A stretch of 64,000 nucleotides of DNA from Stutzerimonas stutzeri (GCF_015291885.1 NZ_CP036186.1:310001-374000), one strand, 5' to 3'; shown: positions 20,357 through 29,868, numbered from the stretch's first letter. A program made the numbers and translations. The notes: generated from the letters alone by a model not told the origin.

Positions 20357-20989
20357 ATGAACAAAGTACTCGTGAGTCTGCTGTTGACCCTTGGCATCAC
20401 CGGTATGGCCCACGCGGCTGGAGACGCCGAAGCTGGTCAGGGCAAAGTTGTAGTGTGTGGCGCCTGCCATGGTGCGGACGGCAACAGCCCGGCACCGAAC
20501 TTCCCGAAACTCGCTGGCCAGGGCGAGCGTTATCTGCTCAAGCAACTGCAGGATATCAAGGCCGGCAGCACCCCCGGTGCCCCGGAAGGCGTAGGTCGCA
20601 AAGTGCTGGAAATGACCGGCATGCTCGACCCGCTGAGCGATCAGGATCTGCAAGACATCGCCGCCTATTATGCAAGCCAGAAGGGCAGCGTCGGGTACGC
20701 CGATTCTGCTCTGGCGGAGCAAGGTGAGAAGCTGTTCCGTGGCGGTAAACTCGATCAGGGCATGCCGGCTTGCACCGGCTGCCACGCGCCCAATGGCGTC
20801 GGCAACGACTTGGCCGGCTTCCCCAAGCTGGGCGGCCAGCATGCAGCGTACACCGCCAAGCAGCTTACCGACTTCCGCGAAGGCAACCGTACCAACGACG
20901 GCGACAGCATGATCATGCGTGGCGTTGCCGCCAAGCTGAGCAACAAGGACATCGAAGCGCTGTCCAGCTACATTCAGGGTCTGCACTGA
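20357..20989 (+). CDS. cc4: cytochrome c4 (periplasmic diheme cytochrome)
   Basis: A 210-residue precursor. A signal peptide (MNKVLVSLLLTLGITGMAHA) is cleaved before AGDAEAGQG, followed by two homologous cytochrome domains. Heme sites are C34GACH in the first half and CTGCH at about residue 140. The axial Met ligands probably lie in EMTGMLDPLS and DSMIMRGVA. The mature sequence appears almost the same as the P. stutzeri cytochrome c4 of known structure (from memory). It passes electrons to terminal oxidases such as cbb3. A terminator follows. Confidence 0.96.
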   Translation: MNKVLVSLLLTLGITGMAHAAGDAEAGQGKVVVCGACHGADGNSPAPNFPKLAGQGERYLLKQLQDIKAGSTPGAPEGVGRKVLEMTGMLDPLSDQDLQDIAAYYASQKGSVGYADSALAEQGEKLFRGGKLDQGMPACTGCHAPNGVGNDLAGFPKLGGQHAAYTAKQLTDFREGNRTNDGDSMIMRGVAAKLSNKDIEALSSYIQGLH

Positions 20990-21011
20990 CACCTTCGGCG
21001 GTCTGAGCAGT

Positions 21012-21051
21012 AGGGCGTCCGGGCCAAAGCCTCGACGCCCTTTTGCGTTTT
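21012..21051 (+). terminator. terminator after cytochrome c4
   Basis: AGGGCGTC pairs with GACGCCCT across a 14-base loop, followed by TTTGCGTTTTT. It lies 23 bases after the c4 stop. Confidence 0.8.
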
Positions 21052-21170
21052 TACGCCTGGCTACACTATCTTCGTCACGCCCTGGCGCAGATGCATGAAA
21101 AACGCTGGCGAGTCGGGGCGTTTTACTGCAGCCTGTTGCGCCAGTGGTCCGTCGTTAACAGGAGTATTTC

Positions 21171-21800
21171 ATGCGCAATTTCCTACTCACTGCCGTTTTT
21201 ACTGCTGCGAGCCTGATCGGCCTGGCAGCCCAGGCCGCAGAGTTCCAGGCCGGCAAGGAGTATGTCGAGCTGAGCAGCCCAGTGCCGGTTGCCGAGCCAA
21301 GCAAGATCGAGGTGGTCGAGCTGTTCTGGTATGGCTGCCCGCATTGCTATCAATTCGAGCCGATCATCAAGCCGTGGGCTGAGAAGCTGCCGGAGGATGT
21401 CGATTTCAAGCGGCTGCCAGCCATGTTCGGTGGCATCTGGAATGCTCACGGGCAGCTGTTCATCGCCCTGGAGTCCATGGGCGTGGAGCCAAAGGTGCAT
21501 GACGCCGTGTTTGCTGCCTACCATCAGGAGCGCAAGAAGCTCGCTACCCCTGAGGAAATGGGTGATTTCCTAGCGGGTCACGGCATCGACAAGCAAACCT
21601 TCCTCAAAGCCTACAACTCCTTCGGCGTGCGTAGCCGCGTGGAGCAGGTCAAGAAGCTCGGCATGGCGTATCAGATCACCGGCGTACCGGTGATGATCGT
21701 CAACGGCAAGTATCGCTTCGACCTCGGCTCGTCCGGTGGTCCTGAGCGTACGTTGCAAGTCGCCGACTACCTTATCGAAAAAGAACGCGCAGCGCGGTAA
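21171..21800 (+). CDS. dsbA: thiol:disulfide interchange protein DsbA
   Basis: A 209-residue periplasmic oxidase that makes disulfide bonds in exported proteins and is re-oxidised by DsbB. The signal peptide ends near AAQAAEF. The thioredoxin-fold active site is C56-P-H-C59 in ELFWYGCPHCYQFEP, and the cis-proline loop is TGVPVMIVNGKYR. AGGAGTATTTC precedes the ATG. It lies downstream of cytochrome c4, as in P. aeruginosa. Confidence 0.97.
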   Translation: MRNFLLTAVFTAASLIGLAAQAAEFQAGKEYVELSSPVPVAEPSKIEVVELFWYGCPHCYQFEPIIKPWAEKLPEDVDFKRLPAMFGGIWNAHGQLFIALESMGVEPKVHDAVFAAYHQERKKLATPEEMGDFLAGHGIDKQTFLKAYNSFGVRSRVEQVKKLGMAYQITGVPVMIVNGKYRFDLGSSGGPERTLQVADYLIEKERAAR

Positions 21801-21806
21801 GCGACG

Positions 21807-22676
21807 ATGTTGCGGCGTTGGAGCGCGCCTCGCCTTGCCGGGCCGGGAAAGGCGCGCGTCAATCCGCACTGCCTGGCCAGCAGTGGCCTGCCGGCAGATG
21901 GCCGGCTGCGGCTGCTCAGCTTCAATATCCAGGTTGGCATCAGTACCGAGCGCTATCACCACTACCTGACACGCAGCTGGCAGCACCTACTGCCGCACCC
22001 CGGGCGCGCCGGGAATTTGAAACGCATCGGCGAGGTGCTGGGCAACTATGACCTGGTGGCGCTGCAGGAAGCGGACGGTGGCAGCATGCGGTCCGGCTAC
22101 GTCAATCAGGTGGAGCATCTGGCCCATCTGGGCGATTTCCCATACTGGTATCAGCAGCTCAATCGCAATCTTGGTCGTTTTGCCCAACACAGCAATGGTG
22201 TGCTCAGTCGGCTGGAACCCCAGGGTCTGGAAGACCATCCGCTGCCAGGGCCTTCAGGACGCGGTGCGATTCTGCTGCGTTTTGGCGAAGGTCCGGATGC
22301 ACTGGTCGTGGTGATGATGCACCTGGCACTGGGGGGCGGAACTCGGGCGCGTCAGCTGGCCTATATCCGCGAGCTGATCGGCGGTTACCGTCACCAGGTG
22401 CTGATGGGTGACATGAACACCCATGCCAACGATCTGCTGGAGAACTCGCCGCTGCGTGATCTCGGCCTGCTGGCGCCGCAGGTCGAGGCAACCTTTCCCA
22501 GCTGGAGGCCGCAGCGCTGCTTGGATCACATTCTGTTGAGCCCGAGCCTGACGCTGGAACGCGTCGATGTGCTGGCGTTGCCGATTTCCGATCACCTGCC
22601 GGTGGCCGTTGAGATCAGGCTGCCCGATTCGCTTCAAGGTGATTGCTTGCCAGTACAGGTGTTAGAGCCCAAATGA
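21807..22676 (+). CDS. endonuclease/exonuclease/phosphatase family protein
   Basis: A 289-residue protein of the EEP superfamily (DNase I/APE1 fold). Motifs in order are LRLLSFNIQVGIS, the metal-binding Glu in LVALQEADGG, LMGDMNTH (catalytic Asp and Asn), and ISDHLPVAVEI (catalytic Asp-His). There is no signal peptide, and the first 30 residues are low-complexity and basic. The substrate is unknown and could be nucleic acid or a phosphoester. It begins 6 bases after dsbA and overlaps the diguanylate cyclase by 4 bases, so the three are probably one operon. Confidence 0.87.
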   Translation: MLRRWSAPRLAGPGKARVNPHCLASSGLPADGRLRLLSFNIQVGISTERYHHYLTRSWQHLLPHPGRAGNLKRIGEVLGNYDLVALQEADGGSMRSGYVNQVEHLAHLGDFPYWYQQLNRNLGRFAQHSNGVLSRLEPQGLEDHPLPGPSGRGAILLRFGEGPDALVVVMMHLALGGGTRARQLAYIRELIGGYRHQVLMGDMNTHANDLLENSPLRDLGLLAPQVEATFPSWRPQRCLDHILLSPSLTLERVDVLALPISDHLPVAVEIRLPDSLQGDCLPVQVLEPK

Positions 22677-24520
22677 GCGAAGAAGCTGAGCGTTGGAAGG
22701 AAAAGTACCTTCAGTTGGCTGAGCGGCAGGAGCAACAGGATGCCCGCTGGGAGCAGCGCGTCGACTTGCTGCGGCGCAGCCTTGTACGCAGCAGCCTCGC
22801 GGTGGAAGGCGCCGACCCAGCAGTCGAGCGCTGCCTGCATGAGATGCGCGAAGTCCTGCGCGAGGGCGATCTGGACGAGGGGCTCAGCCAGTTGGTACCG
22901 CGGCTGGAAAAGGCCGTGCTGGAGTCCGAACGTCATCGCCATGAGCGAGCCGCCCAGCTGACCGACGCGTTGCATCGACTGGTTTCCCAGTTGCTTGAAA
23001 TGTCACTGCCGGCAGAGCTGCGCAAGCCGCTCAAGCGCTTCGCCAAAGAGCTGAATCAACGCGCGGCCCGACTGCGCGAGCTGCCCGTGCTGCTCGGTGA
23101 GTTGGGGGTTCTACAAGAGCAGGTGCTGAGCCTGCAGGGGGCTGCACCTCAGCAGAGCGGGTTCCTGAAACGCCTGTTCGGCGGCCGCGACACTATGGTG
23201 GCGGAACCGACGGTGGCGGGTGAGCCACTGCTGGCCGCCAATCCAGCGGCCAGCCAGGCTGCTATGGAGGATGCTCCGCTGATGTCGGCGGGGTCGATGG
23301 CGCAACCTGTCAGCGCCGAGCCGACTGCATCTGCTGATGACGTCGCCTCCTCGAACTCAGCGTCAGTGATGCCCGCCCAACTCGAGCAAGGCTCTGAGCA
23401 AGAGGCCGACCAAGACATCGAGCATCTGCGCGGAGCCGACTCTTCTTACGCCCTGCCAGACTCCCCCGAGCCGGCATATAGCGTTGTTGCCGAGCGTGTT
23501 GAGGCCACGCTGGGCAATTTGCTCGATAATTTGCACCTGCCCGAGCAGCATCAGGCTCAGCAGCAGACCCTGCGCGCGCGCGTTGAACACGGCTTGAACT
23601 GGTACGAACTGGTGCCGTTGCTGGATGACCTCTCTATGCTCATGGTTGCCTTCAGCGATCAGGGGCAGAGGGAGTTCGAGAGCTATCTGCAGTCCCTGAA
23701 CGAGCGGCTTACGGCGATGCAGGAAAATCTGCTCGCAGCTCACCAGGGCCATAGCGAAGGGCGGGATGCCGCGCAGGCGCTGGACGCCGAGCTGCGCGAG
23801 CAGGTCGGTGGCCTGCAGGACAGCATGCGTCAGGCCACAGATCTCAAGAGTCTGAAGCAAGTGGTCGAGGCGCGCCTGGACGGCCTGCTGGGCACGGTAG
23901 ACACCTACCGGCAGCAGCGCAGTGAGCAGGAGCAAAAGCTGGGCGAGCGGCTACAACAGCTGGTCACTCGAGTCGGCAGCTTGGAACAGGCGGCGCGCGG
24001 ATTGCGCGGCCATCTCGAGGAGCAGCGGCAGAAGGCGCTGCAAGACCCCTTGACCGGGCTACCCAATCGCGCAGCCTGGAACGAGCGTCTGGATATCGAG
24101 TTTGCGCGGTGGCAGCGCTATGGAGGCGATCTGCTGCTGGCCGTACTGGATGTCGACCATTTCAAGCGGGTCAACGATGGCTACGGTCATCTGGCCGGTG
24201 ATCGGGTGCTCAAGATCATCGGTACCGAGCTGCACAAACGGCTGCGCAAGACCGATTTCATTGCCCGCTTCGGTGGTGAGGAGTTCGTTGTGCTACTGCC
24301 CAATACGCCTTACCAGGCAGGGCAGCAATTGATGGACGCTCTGCGTGAGTCGATCAGCGACTGTCCTTTCCATTTCAAGGGGCAGCGGGTCGCCATCACC
24401 GTTTCGGCCGGCCTGACCGCTTTTACCGAAGGTGATACCACGGAGCGCGCTTTCGAGCGTGCCGACGCAGCGCTTTACCGCGCGAAGGATTCTGGAAGGA
24501 ATCGCGTCGAGCTGGCCTGA
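22673..24520 (+). CDS. dgcP: diguanylate cyclase, DgcP-like
   Basis: A 615-residue cytoplasmic protein. A long helical, Glu/Gln-rich N-terminal region, a proline/alanine-rich linker at about residues 170-290, and a coiled coil lead into a GGDEF domain starting near LQDPLTGLPNRAAW. The active site is GGEEF in ARFGGEEFVVLLP. The inhibitory I-site RKTD stands five residues before it, so an active, product-inhibited cyclase is expected. Same place as P. aeruginosa PA5487 (DgcP, polar, linked to FimV). The start at 22673 overlaps the previous stop (ATGA). Confidence 0.9.
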   Translation: MSEEAERWKEKYLQLAERQEQQDARWEQRVDLLRRSLVRSSLAVEGADPAVERCLHEMREVLREGDLDEGLSQLVPRLEKAVLESERHRHERAAQLTDALHRLVSQLLEMSLPAELRKPLKRFAKELNQRAARLRELPVLLGELGVLQEQVLSLQGAAPQQSGFLKRLFGGRDTMVAEPTVAGEPLLAANPAASQAAMEDAPLMSAGSMAQPVSAEPTASADDVASSNSASVMPAQLEQGSEQEADQDIEHLRGADSSYALPDSPEPAYSVVAERVEATLGNLLDNLHLPEQHQAQQQTLRARVEHGLNWYELVPLLDDLSMLMVAFSDQGQREFESYLQSLNERLTAMQENLLAAHQGHSEGRDAAQALDAELREQVGGLQDSMRQATDLKSLKQVVEARLDGLLGTVDTYRQQRSEQEQKLGERLQQLVTRVGSLEQAARGLRGHLEEQRQKALQDPLTGLPNRAAWNERLDIEFARWQRYGGDLLLAVLDVDHFKRVNDGYGHLAGDRVLKIIGTELHKRLRKTDFIARFGGEEFVVLLPNTPYQAGQQLMDALRESISDCPFHFKGQRVAITVSAGLTAFTEGDTTERAFERADAALYRAKDSGRNRVELA

Positions 24521-24660
24521 CCGAGCGGCGTGGTTCACGCCGGTTCGCCGGGTATAATCCCTGTTCTTTTGCGCCGAGTGCTGCTGCATCGCGAGCGTTA
24601 CAGCGTTCGCATGGCATTGCCCATCTGCGTCATTTCGCCGTCGACACAGAGGTCTTCCCG

Positions 24661-25449
24661 ATGAAAGCCATCACCGCCACCCTGCTGCTTTTACTGCTGG
24701 CTGGCTGCGCCAGCGGTCCGCGTATCGATACCAGCTATAGCTCGGTTGGCCATGACAGCCGTGCTCAATTCATCGTGCTGCATTACACCTCGACCGATCT
24801 GCCGCGCTCATTGGAGTTGCTCAGTGGGCGAGATGTCAGCAGTCACTACCTGATCGGCGAATCACCAGCGACTATCTATCGGCTGGTGGACGAGAATCGT
24901 CGCGCCTGGCATGCCGGGGAAAGCGAGTGGAATGGCCGCACCTGGCTCAACGCCACGTCGATCGGCATCGAACTGGTCAACCGGGGTTACGTGGAGAGCG
25001 CGGACGGACGACGGCTCTGGTATCCCTACTCCGAGGAGCAGATCGACGCGCTGGTGGAGTTGCTCAAGGACATCATGGCGCGCCACGGCCTAAAGGCCGG
25101 CGCCATCATCGGCCACAGCGACATTGCCCCACAGCGCAAAGTCGATCCGGGGCCTTTGTTCCCGTGGAAGCGCTTGGCGGACGAGGGGCTGGTGCCCTGG
25201 CCCGACGCCGATGCAGTCACCGCGCAGCGGATGCGCTATGCGTCTGCTGGCCTGCCGACCATCGCCTGGTTCCAGGATGCGTTGGCGGCGCAGGGTTATC
25301 GGGTGCCGCGCCATGGCCATTTGGACGACGAGACGCGCAACGTTATCGCTGCGTTCCAGATGAAGTACCGTCCGGTCCGTTTCGATGGGGAGCCCGATGC
25401 CGAGACCGCTGCGATGCTGCAGGTGCTCGCCAGCCAGGCCAAGCGCTGA
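24661..25449 (+). CDS. ampDh2: N-acetylmuramoyl-L-alanine amidase, lipoprotein (AmpDh2-like)
   Basis: A 262-residue amidase_2 zinc enzyme that cuts the amide bond between MurNAc and the stem peptide. A lipobox LLAGC places the lipidated cysteine at residue 16, so it is probably anchored in the outer membrane facing the periplasm. Zinc ligands are H41 (VLHYTS) and His plus Asp in IIGHSDIAPQRKVDPGPLFP. A peptidoglycan_binding_1 domain (residues about 195-258, PTIAWFQDALAAQGY) follows. The position beside kinB-algB matches P. aeruginosa ampDh2. Confidence 0.93.
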   Translation: MKAITATLLLLLLAGCASGPRIDTSYSSVGHDSRAQFIVLHYTSTDLPRSLELLSGRDVSSHYLIGESPATIYRLVDENRRAWHAGESEWNGRTWLNATSIGIELVNRGYVESADGRRLWYPYSEEQIDALVELLKDIMARHGLKAGAIIGHSDIAPQRKVDPGPLFPWKRLADEGLVPWPDADAVTAQRMRYASAGLPTIAWFQDALAAQGYRVPRHGHLDDETRNVIAAFQMKYRPVRFDGEPDAETAAMLQVLASQAKR

Positions 25450-25452
25450 AGG

Positions 25453-25857
25453 TCAGTAGCGGGTGGTACCAATCAGCCTCGAGTCAGCCAGGGCTGCGGT
25501 GCGGTGCTCGGCCGCGAGCTGGTACTCGCTGTCGCTTATCATCGCCAGAAAGGCTTCCTTGGACGAATAGCTGACCAGCAGCAGCTCGTCCCAATGCTCG
25601 TCCGGCGGCGCAATCAGCGCAGCATGGGCCTTGGCACGAACCTCTATTGCACCGCCACTTGCCTGAACCTTGGCCAGGGCTACGCGGCTGTAGCGGGCAT
25701 AGGCCTCGCGGCCGCTACATGGGCTGTGATGGCTTCCCGGGGGATAGGTCGCCTGATCGTTGTAGCGCAGCAGATTGAGCATCAGGATCGGTACGCCTGA
25801 GGGCATGGCCTCAACATAATCAGCGAGCTGTTCTGGGCTGGGGGTCAGGCTCGGCAT
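25453..25857 (-). CDS. DUF1330 family protein
   Basis: A 134-residue small ferredoxin-like (dimeric alpha/beta-barrel) protein of the DUF1330 family. It has the strand VPILMLNLLRYN, then YARYSRVALAKVQASGG, and LLLVSYSSKEAFLAMISDSEY. Related proteins are of unknown function. It converges with ampDh2 (stops 4 bases apart) and lies just upstream of kinB on the same strand only in the sense of following its stop, so it is not clearly in that operon: the order along transcription is algB, kinB, then this gene's separate start. Confidence 0.8.
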   Translation of the reverse strand: MPSLTPSPEQLADYVEAMPSGVPILMLNLLRYNDQATYPPGSHHSPCSGREAYARYSRVALAKVQASGGAIEVRAKAHAALIAPPDEHWDELLLVSYSSKEAFLAMISDSEYQLAAEHRTAALADSRLIGTTRY

Positions 25858-25881
25858 TGGGGCTTCCTCGAGGTGGCGCCG

Positions 25882-27669
25882 TCAGATCGGCAGTGCGACG
25901 TAGAAGATGGTGCCGTGGCCGATCCGCGAATGCACGCCGATACGGCCACCATGCAGCTGAGCGATTTCCTTACATAAGGCAAGGCCCAGTCCGGCACCGC
26001 CGCGACGGCGGCCGATCTGCACGAAAGGCTCGAAGATTCGGGCCTGCTGGCTATAGGGAATGCCCTCGCCGTTGTCCTCCACGCTGAGGATCATCCGCTC
26101 CCCGTGGTGGCGCGCCAGCAGGCGGACTTCGCCGCCCTTGGGCGTATGCCGCAGTGCATTGCTCAGCAGGTTGTCCATGACCCGTTCGATTTGCTGACGG
26201 TCAAGCATCAGCGTTGGCAGCGGCTGCTGCAGTTCCAGTTTGAGCTGCACATCCTGGTCGGCGGCGGCCACCTCGAAGCGTTGGCGCGCGGCCTCGAGCA
26301 GTTCGGGAATACTGCACTGCTCGACCTCGAGCTTTTGCTGGCCGCTTTGGTAGCGTGAGAAATTGAGCAGATCGTTGATCAGGCGGACCAGACGTTGCAT
26401 TTCTTCGTGCACGGTGTCGAACAGGTCCGACTCGCGACTATCCGGCGGGTAGCGCAGGCGCTCGCGCAGCAGACTGAATGCCATCTGCATACCGGTGACG
26501 GGTGTGCGCAGCTCGTGAGATGCGCGCAGTACGAACTCGTTGCGTACGCGCTCGAAGGTGCGTTGATCGGTGACATCGTGCAGCACCATGACCGCTCCAC
26601 TGATGCTGCCGTCGTGGTGGCTGACGGGGCTGATGCGCCAGGCTAGCAGGCGGCGTTCGCCATCGGCCTCAATGATCAGGTCCTCGGGTGGATCGGACAG
26701 CGGTTTGTCGTCCAGCACCTGCCGCGCGGCATTGTCCAGGTCCGGGTAGCCGAGCGCTTCGCCGAGGGTCGAGCCGAGGTGCTCGTTCTCCCAGGCCAGC
26801 TGCCGCTGGGCGACCGGGTTGGCGTGCTCCAGGCGTCCGTCGCGGTCGACGATCAGCAGGCCGTCGTCGATGCTATCGAGCAGTGCCTGCAGACGCTGCT
26901 GGCCGTTGACCAGCGCCTCCACGTTGGTCTGCTTGAACTCGTGCAGCGCCTGAGCCATCAGGCCGAAGCGGCGGCTCAGCGAGGACAGCTCCGCGATGTG
27001 CGGCGTCGGCAAGGAAATGTTGAAGTCGCCGCGGCCGATCTGGTCGGCGGCGGCGGACAGCCGTTCGATCGGTTCGCCGAAGCGGCGGGCGAAGCTGTGC
27101 GCGGTGATGAAGCCTATCAGTAGTACCGCGATCGCCGTCAGGCCCAGCAGCCCAGCGAGCAGCGACGCCCGGTCACGGCTGCGCAGCTCGGTATCGCGGA
27201 TCTTGTCGTACGCCGTGCGCTGCATGTCGGTCATCAGGCTGCGCACCTGATTGAAGGCCTGGCTGAGCGGATTGTCCTCCAGCAGCGTCAAGTTCTGGTT
27301 GCTGGCGGAATCGACTTGCTGCAGGAAGCTGGCGTAGGCGCTGGCGACGGCCTGGAATGCCTGCCGATCGGCCTCGTCGCTGGCTTCGGCGATGCCGCGT
27401 TCGAGCGTCTGCTGGAAACTCTGACGCAGTGAATCCAGTGCTTCGCCTTGGCTGTCGTCGGTGAGCATGACGATCAGGTGGTTGCCCAATGCCTGACGCA
27501 ATTGCTGGTTGATCTCGATGATGGCGAAGTTGTTGCGGATCAGCTGTTCCTGACTCTTGGCCATCTGCATCACGCTGACCAGGGCAAGGAGCAGGCCGAG
27601 CAGGGCTACGGTCATCAGTGCCGAGAACCCGAGGAACAGTCGGGTTCGCAGCTTCATCTGGAGTTTCAT
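25882..27669 (-). CDS. kinB: sensor histidine kinase KinB
   Basis: A 595-residue membrane kinase. Two membrane segments (about 12-32 and 168-188) flank a helical periplasmic domain. HAMP, PAS (about 265-370), HisKA and HATPase follow. The phospho-accepting His is H385 in LRASHELRTPVTG, the same number as in P. aeruginosa KinB, which supports the start at 27669. N-box DNLLSNALRHTP and G-box GAGLGLALCKEI are intact. KinB phosphorylates and dephosphorylates AlgB, which influences alginate and virulence. The start overlaps the algB stop (ATGA), so the two are co-translated. Confidence 0.95.
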   Translation of the reverse strand: MKLQMKLRTRLFLGFSALMTVALLGLLLALVSVMQMAKSQEQLIRNNFAIIEINQQLRQALGNHLIVMLTDDSQGEALDSLRQSFQQTLERGIAEASDEADRQAFQAVASAYASFLQQVDSASNQNLTLLEDNPLSQAFNQVRSLMTDMQRTAYDKIRDTELRSRDRASLLAGLLGLTAIAVLLIGFITAHSFARRFGEPIERLSAAADQIGRGDFNISLPTPHIAELSSLSRRFGLMAQALHEFKQTNVEALVNGQQRLQALLDSIDDGLLIVDRDGRLEHANPVAQRQLAWENEHLGSTLGEALGYPDLDNAARQVLDDKPLSDPPEDLIIEADGERRLLAWRISPVSHHDGSISGAVMVLHDVTDQRTFERVRNEFVLRASHELRTPVTGMQMAFSLLRERLRYPPDSRESDLFDTVHEEMQRLVRLINDLLNFSRYQSGQQKLEVEQCSIPELLEAARQRFEVAAADQDVQLKLELQQPLPTLMLDRQQIERVMDNLLSNALRHTPKGGEVRLLARHHGERMILSVEDNGEGIPYSQQARIFEPFVQIGRRRGGAGLGLALCKEIAQLHGGRIGVHSRIGHGTIFYVALPI

Positions 27670-29012
27670 AGGCCGTACTGCTTGCGCTTTCTATAAAGGG
27701 TCGAGGCGTCGATCCCGAGGATTCGTGCCGCTTGTTCCAGAGTGTCACTGGTGCTCAGCACCCCGGCGATGTGCGCCTTCTCCAGTGCTTCGAGGCTCAG
27801 TGGTTCGCCGATGCGCGGTGCGTTGCTGCCGACCTGTTCGCCGAGTCCCAGATGACTGACGTCGATCATCTGCTGCGGGCAGATGATGCTTGCCCGTTCG
27901 ACCACGTTGCGAAGTTCACGGACGTTACCCGGCCAGCGGTAGGTTTTCAGCGCCGCGGTTGCCGCATCGCTGAAGCCGCGCGCCGGGCGCCCGTAGTTCT
28001 TCACGAAGAACGCCAGGAAGCGTTCGGCCAGCGCCAATACATCCTCGGGGCGCTCGCGCATTGGCGGCAGATTGAGGGTAATGACGTTGAGACGATAGAG
28101 CAGGTCCTCGCGGAACTTGCCTTCGCGAACCATTTCTTCGAGGTTCAGATTGGTTGCGGCAAGGATGCGCACGTCAGCGCGTCGGGTGACCGGATCGCCG
28201 ACCCGCTCGTACTCCTTGTCCTGAATGAAGCGCAGTAGCTTGGGTTGTAGTGCCAGCGGGAAGTCGCCGATTTCATCGAGGAACAGCGTGCCGCCATCGG
28301 CCTGGTTGACGCGGCCGAGGGTGCTTTCGGTGGCGCCGGTGAAGGCGCCGCGGTTATGACCGAACAGCTCGCTTTCCATCAGGTCGGCGGACAGTGAAGG
28401 GCAATTGATGGTGACGAAGGCCTTTTTCGAGCGACGACTCCAGGTGTGAATGGCGCGTGCCAACTCGCCCTTACCGGTGCCGGATTCGCCAAGAATCAGG
28501 ATGTTCGCGTCGGTGTCGGCTACCTGCCGCGCCGTTTCCAGCACGGCCATCATCGCCGGGCTGTGGGAGCCCAATGCATCACTGCGTTGCTTCACTTCGC
28601 CTTCGAGCGCTTCCAGGCGCGCGGCCATCTGGCGTACTTCCAGCTGCTTGGCCGCGGACAGGCGGAGTTGTTCCGGGCTGCACGGCTTGAGCAGGTAATC
28701 GGCAGCGCCGGCCTGCATGGCATCTACGGCGGTGTCCACCGCCGAATGTGCGGTGACGATCACGACCCGCATCCAGGGAGCGAGCAAGCGCATCTGCTGC
28801 AATACATCCAGGCCGTTGTCCTCGCCCAGGCGCAAATCGAGGAAGCACAGATCGAATACCTGTCGCTGCAGTATCGCTTCTGCTTGCGCTGCACTGGCTG
28901 CCGTCATGACCGTGTAACCGCGGTCCTCCAGGCAATAACGGAAGGTACGCAGGATCGCCGCTTCATCATCCACAAGAAGGATGCGTCCGCCGTTGTCCGT
29001 CGTTTGGTCCAT
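27666..29012 (-). CDS. algB: NtrC-family response regulator AlgB
   Basis: A 448-residue activator with receiver, AAA+ and Fis-type DNA-binding domains. The phosphorylated Asp is D59 in LCFLDLRLG. The AAA+ part has Walker [14 protein letters not shown], the sigma-54 contact loop GAFTGA, and Walker [12 protein letters not shown]. The C-terminal helix-turn-helix is [18 protein letters not shown]. In P. aeruginosa AlgB activates alginate genes. An intact GAFTGA loop means it could act with sigma-54. Two sigma-54-like promoters lie immediately upstream on the other strand. Confidence 0.95.
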   Translation of the reverse strand: MDQTTDNGGRILLVDDEAAILRTFRYCLEDRGYTVMTAASAAQAEAILQRQVFDLCFLDLRLGEDNGLDVLQQMRLLAPWMRVVIVTAHSAVDTAVDAMQAGAADYLLKPCSPEQLRLSAAKQLEVRQMAARLEALEGEVKQRSDALGSHSPAMMAVLETARQVADTDANILILGESGTGKGELARAIHTWSRRSKKAFVTINCPSLSADLMESELFGHNRGAFTGATESTLGRVNQADGGTLFLDEIGDFPLALQPKLLRFIQDKEYERVGDPVTRRADVRILAATNLNLEEMVREGKFREDLLYRLNVITLNLPPMRERPEDVLALAERFLAFFVKNYGRPARGFSDAATAALKTYRWPGNVRELRNVVERASIICPQQMIDVSHLGLGEQVGSNAPRIGEPLSLEALEKAHIAGVLSTSDTLEQAARILGIDASTLYRKRKQYGL

Positions 29013-29194
29013 GGATGTTCCCCATCAAAGGCGAATTCGGTCGCTGAAAATATTTGATTATGGCGTGTCGAGCGCCCGGCGGCGCCGTTGCGTTGCTGGC
29101 GAGTGCTTAGTCTATGAAAAGTCTTGCAAGTTGCACGGTGCAGACAAGGCTTTCCTGCATGCTGCACTCCAAGGTCATTTCCGACCTCTCCCAA

Positions 29195-29210
29195 GTGGCT
29201 GATTTGCCAC
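29195..29210. promoter_or_regulatory. inverted repeat, possible activator site
   Basis: GTGGC-TGATTT-GCCAC forms a 5+5 palindrome centred about 55 bases before the predicted start point of the sigma-54-like promoter at 29232. It could be a regulator site; it is short and unproven. Confidence 0.35.
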
Positions 29211-29231
29211 GATCTGCCCCGGCAGCCCTGC

Positions 29232-29247
29232 TGGCATGCGGCTTGCG
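29232..29247 (+). promoter_or_regulatory. sigma-54-type promoter upstream of the DUF2383 gene
   Basis: TGGCATG-N4-TTGCG: the invariant GG and GC are exactly 10 bases apart, as required for -24/-12 elements. The start point would be near 29258, 64 bases before the gene at 29322. Confidence 0.6.
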
Positions 29248-29321
29248 ACCATGATCAGAAGGTGCCGTATCCCGGCAACGGGAATCCGGTGCGATCTGTC
29301 GCAAATCACGCAGGAGGTGTC

Positions 29322-29753
29322 ATGAACAAGTCCATGAACCAGCTCAATGAGCTAATCGAGATCACGCGCGACGGGCAGCGTTTCTACCAGCATGCCGCCG
29401 ATGAAGTAAAGGACGCCGAGCTGCAGCATCTGTTCCGCGACCTTGCCCAGGCAAAGACGCAGGTCATCCAGGCATTGACCGTGAAAGTCGCCGCCAGCCA
29501 CGAGCAGCCATCGCAGGGCGGGACGCTGACCGGGCGCATGCGAGAACTCTATGCCAATGCCCGCTCGCGCATTGGCGATCATGACACGGCCTATGTCGAC
29601 CAACTTGAACAGACCGAGTCGGACATCCTGCGGGCCTTTGAGGACGCCATTGGCGATGCCGAACCCGATGTCAGGGCATTGCTCGCCATCGAGCTTCCAA
29701 AGTTGCGTGCGTGCCATGGGCGGATTCGCCAGCTCAAGGAGGTGCGTCACTAA
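29322..29753 (+). CDS. PA2169-type four-helix-bundle protein (DUF2383)
   Basis: A 143-residue helical protein of the ferritin-like DUF2383/PA2169 family. The N-terminal helix is MNKSMNQLNELIEITRDGQR, followed by FYQHAADEVKDAELQHLFRD and a C-terminal pair of helices around AYVDQLEQTESDILRAFEDA. The acidic/His residues could bind metal, but no ferritin signature is complete. A strong RBS (AGGAGGTG) fixes the ATG at 29322. It is divergent from algB and preceded by a sigma-54-like promoter. Family members are often stress-induced; the function is unknown. Confidence 0.82.
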   Translation: MNKSMNQLNELIEITRDGQRFYQHAADEVKDAELQHLFRDLAQAKTQVIQALTVKVAASHEQPSQGGTLTGRMRELYANARSRIGDHDTAYVDQLEQTESDILRAFEDAIGDAEPDVRALLAIELPKLRACHGRIRQLKEVRH

Positions 29754-29827
29754 GCGGTCGTGCAAAACGCCCGGCATTAAAGGGGTGCTCATGCAATTTG
29801 AGTTGACGCACCCCGAATCGGCATCTG

Positions 29828-29840
29828 TAAGTAATTGATT
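29828..29840. promoter_or_regulatory. IHF-binding site (consensus match)
   Basis: TAAGTAATTGATT fits the IHF consensus YAANNNNTTGATW at every fixed position. It lies about 61 bases before the predicted start point of the sigma-54-like promoter at 29869, the usual place for IHF-assisted DNA looping. Confidence 0.6.
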
Positions 29841-29868
29841 TAAAACAATTTAGCTATGCCGTCTCGCC

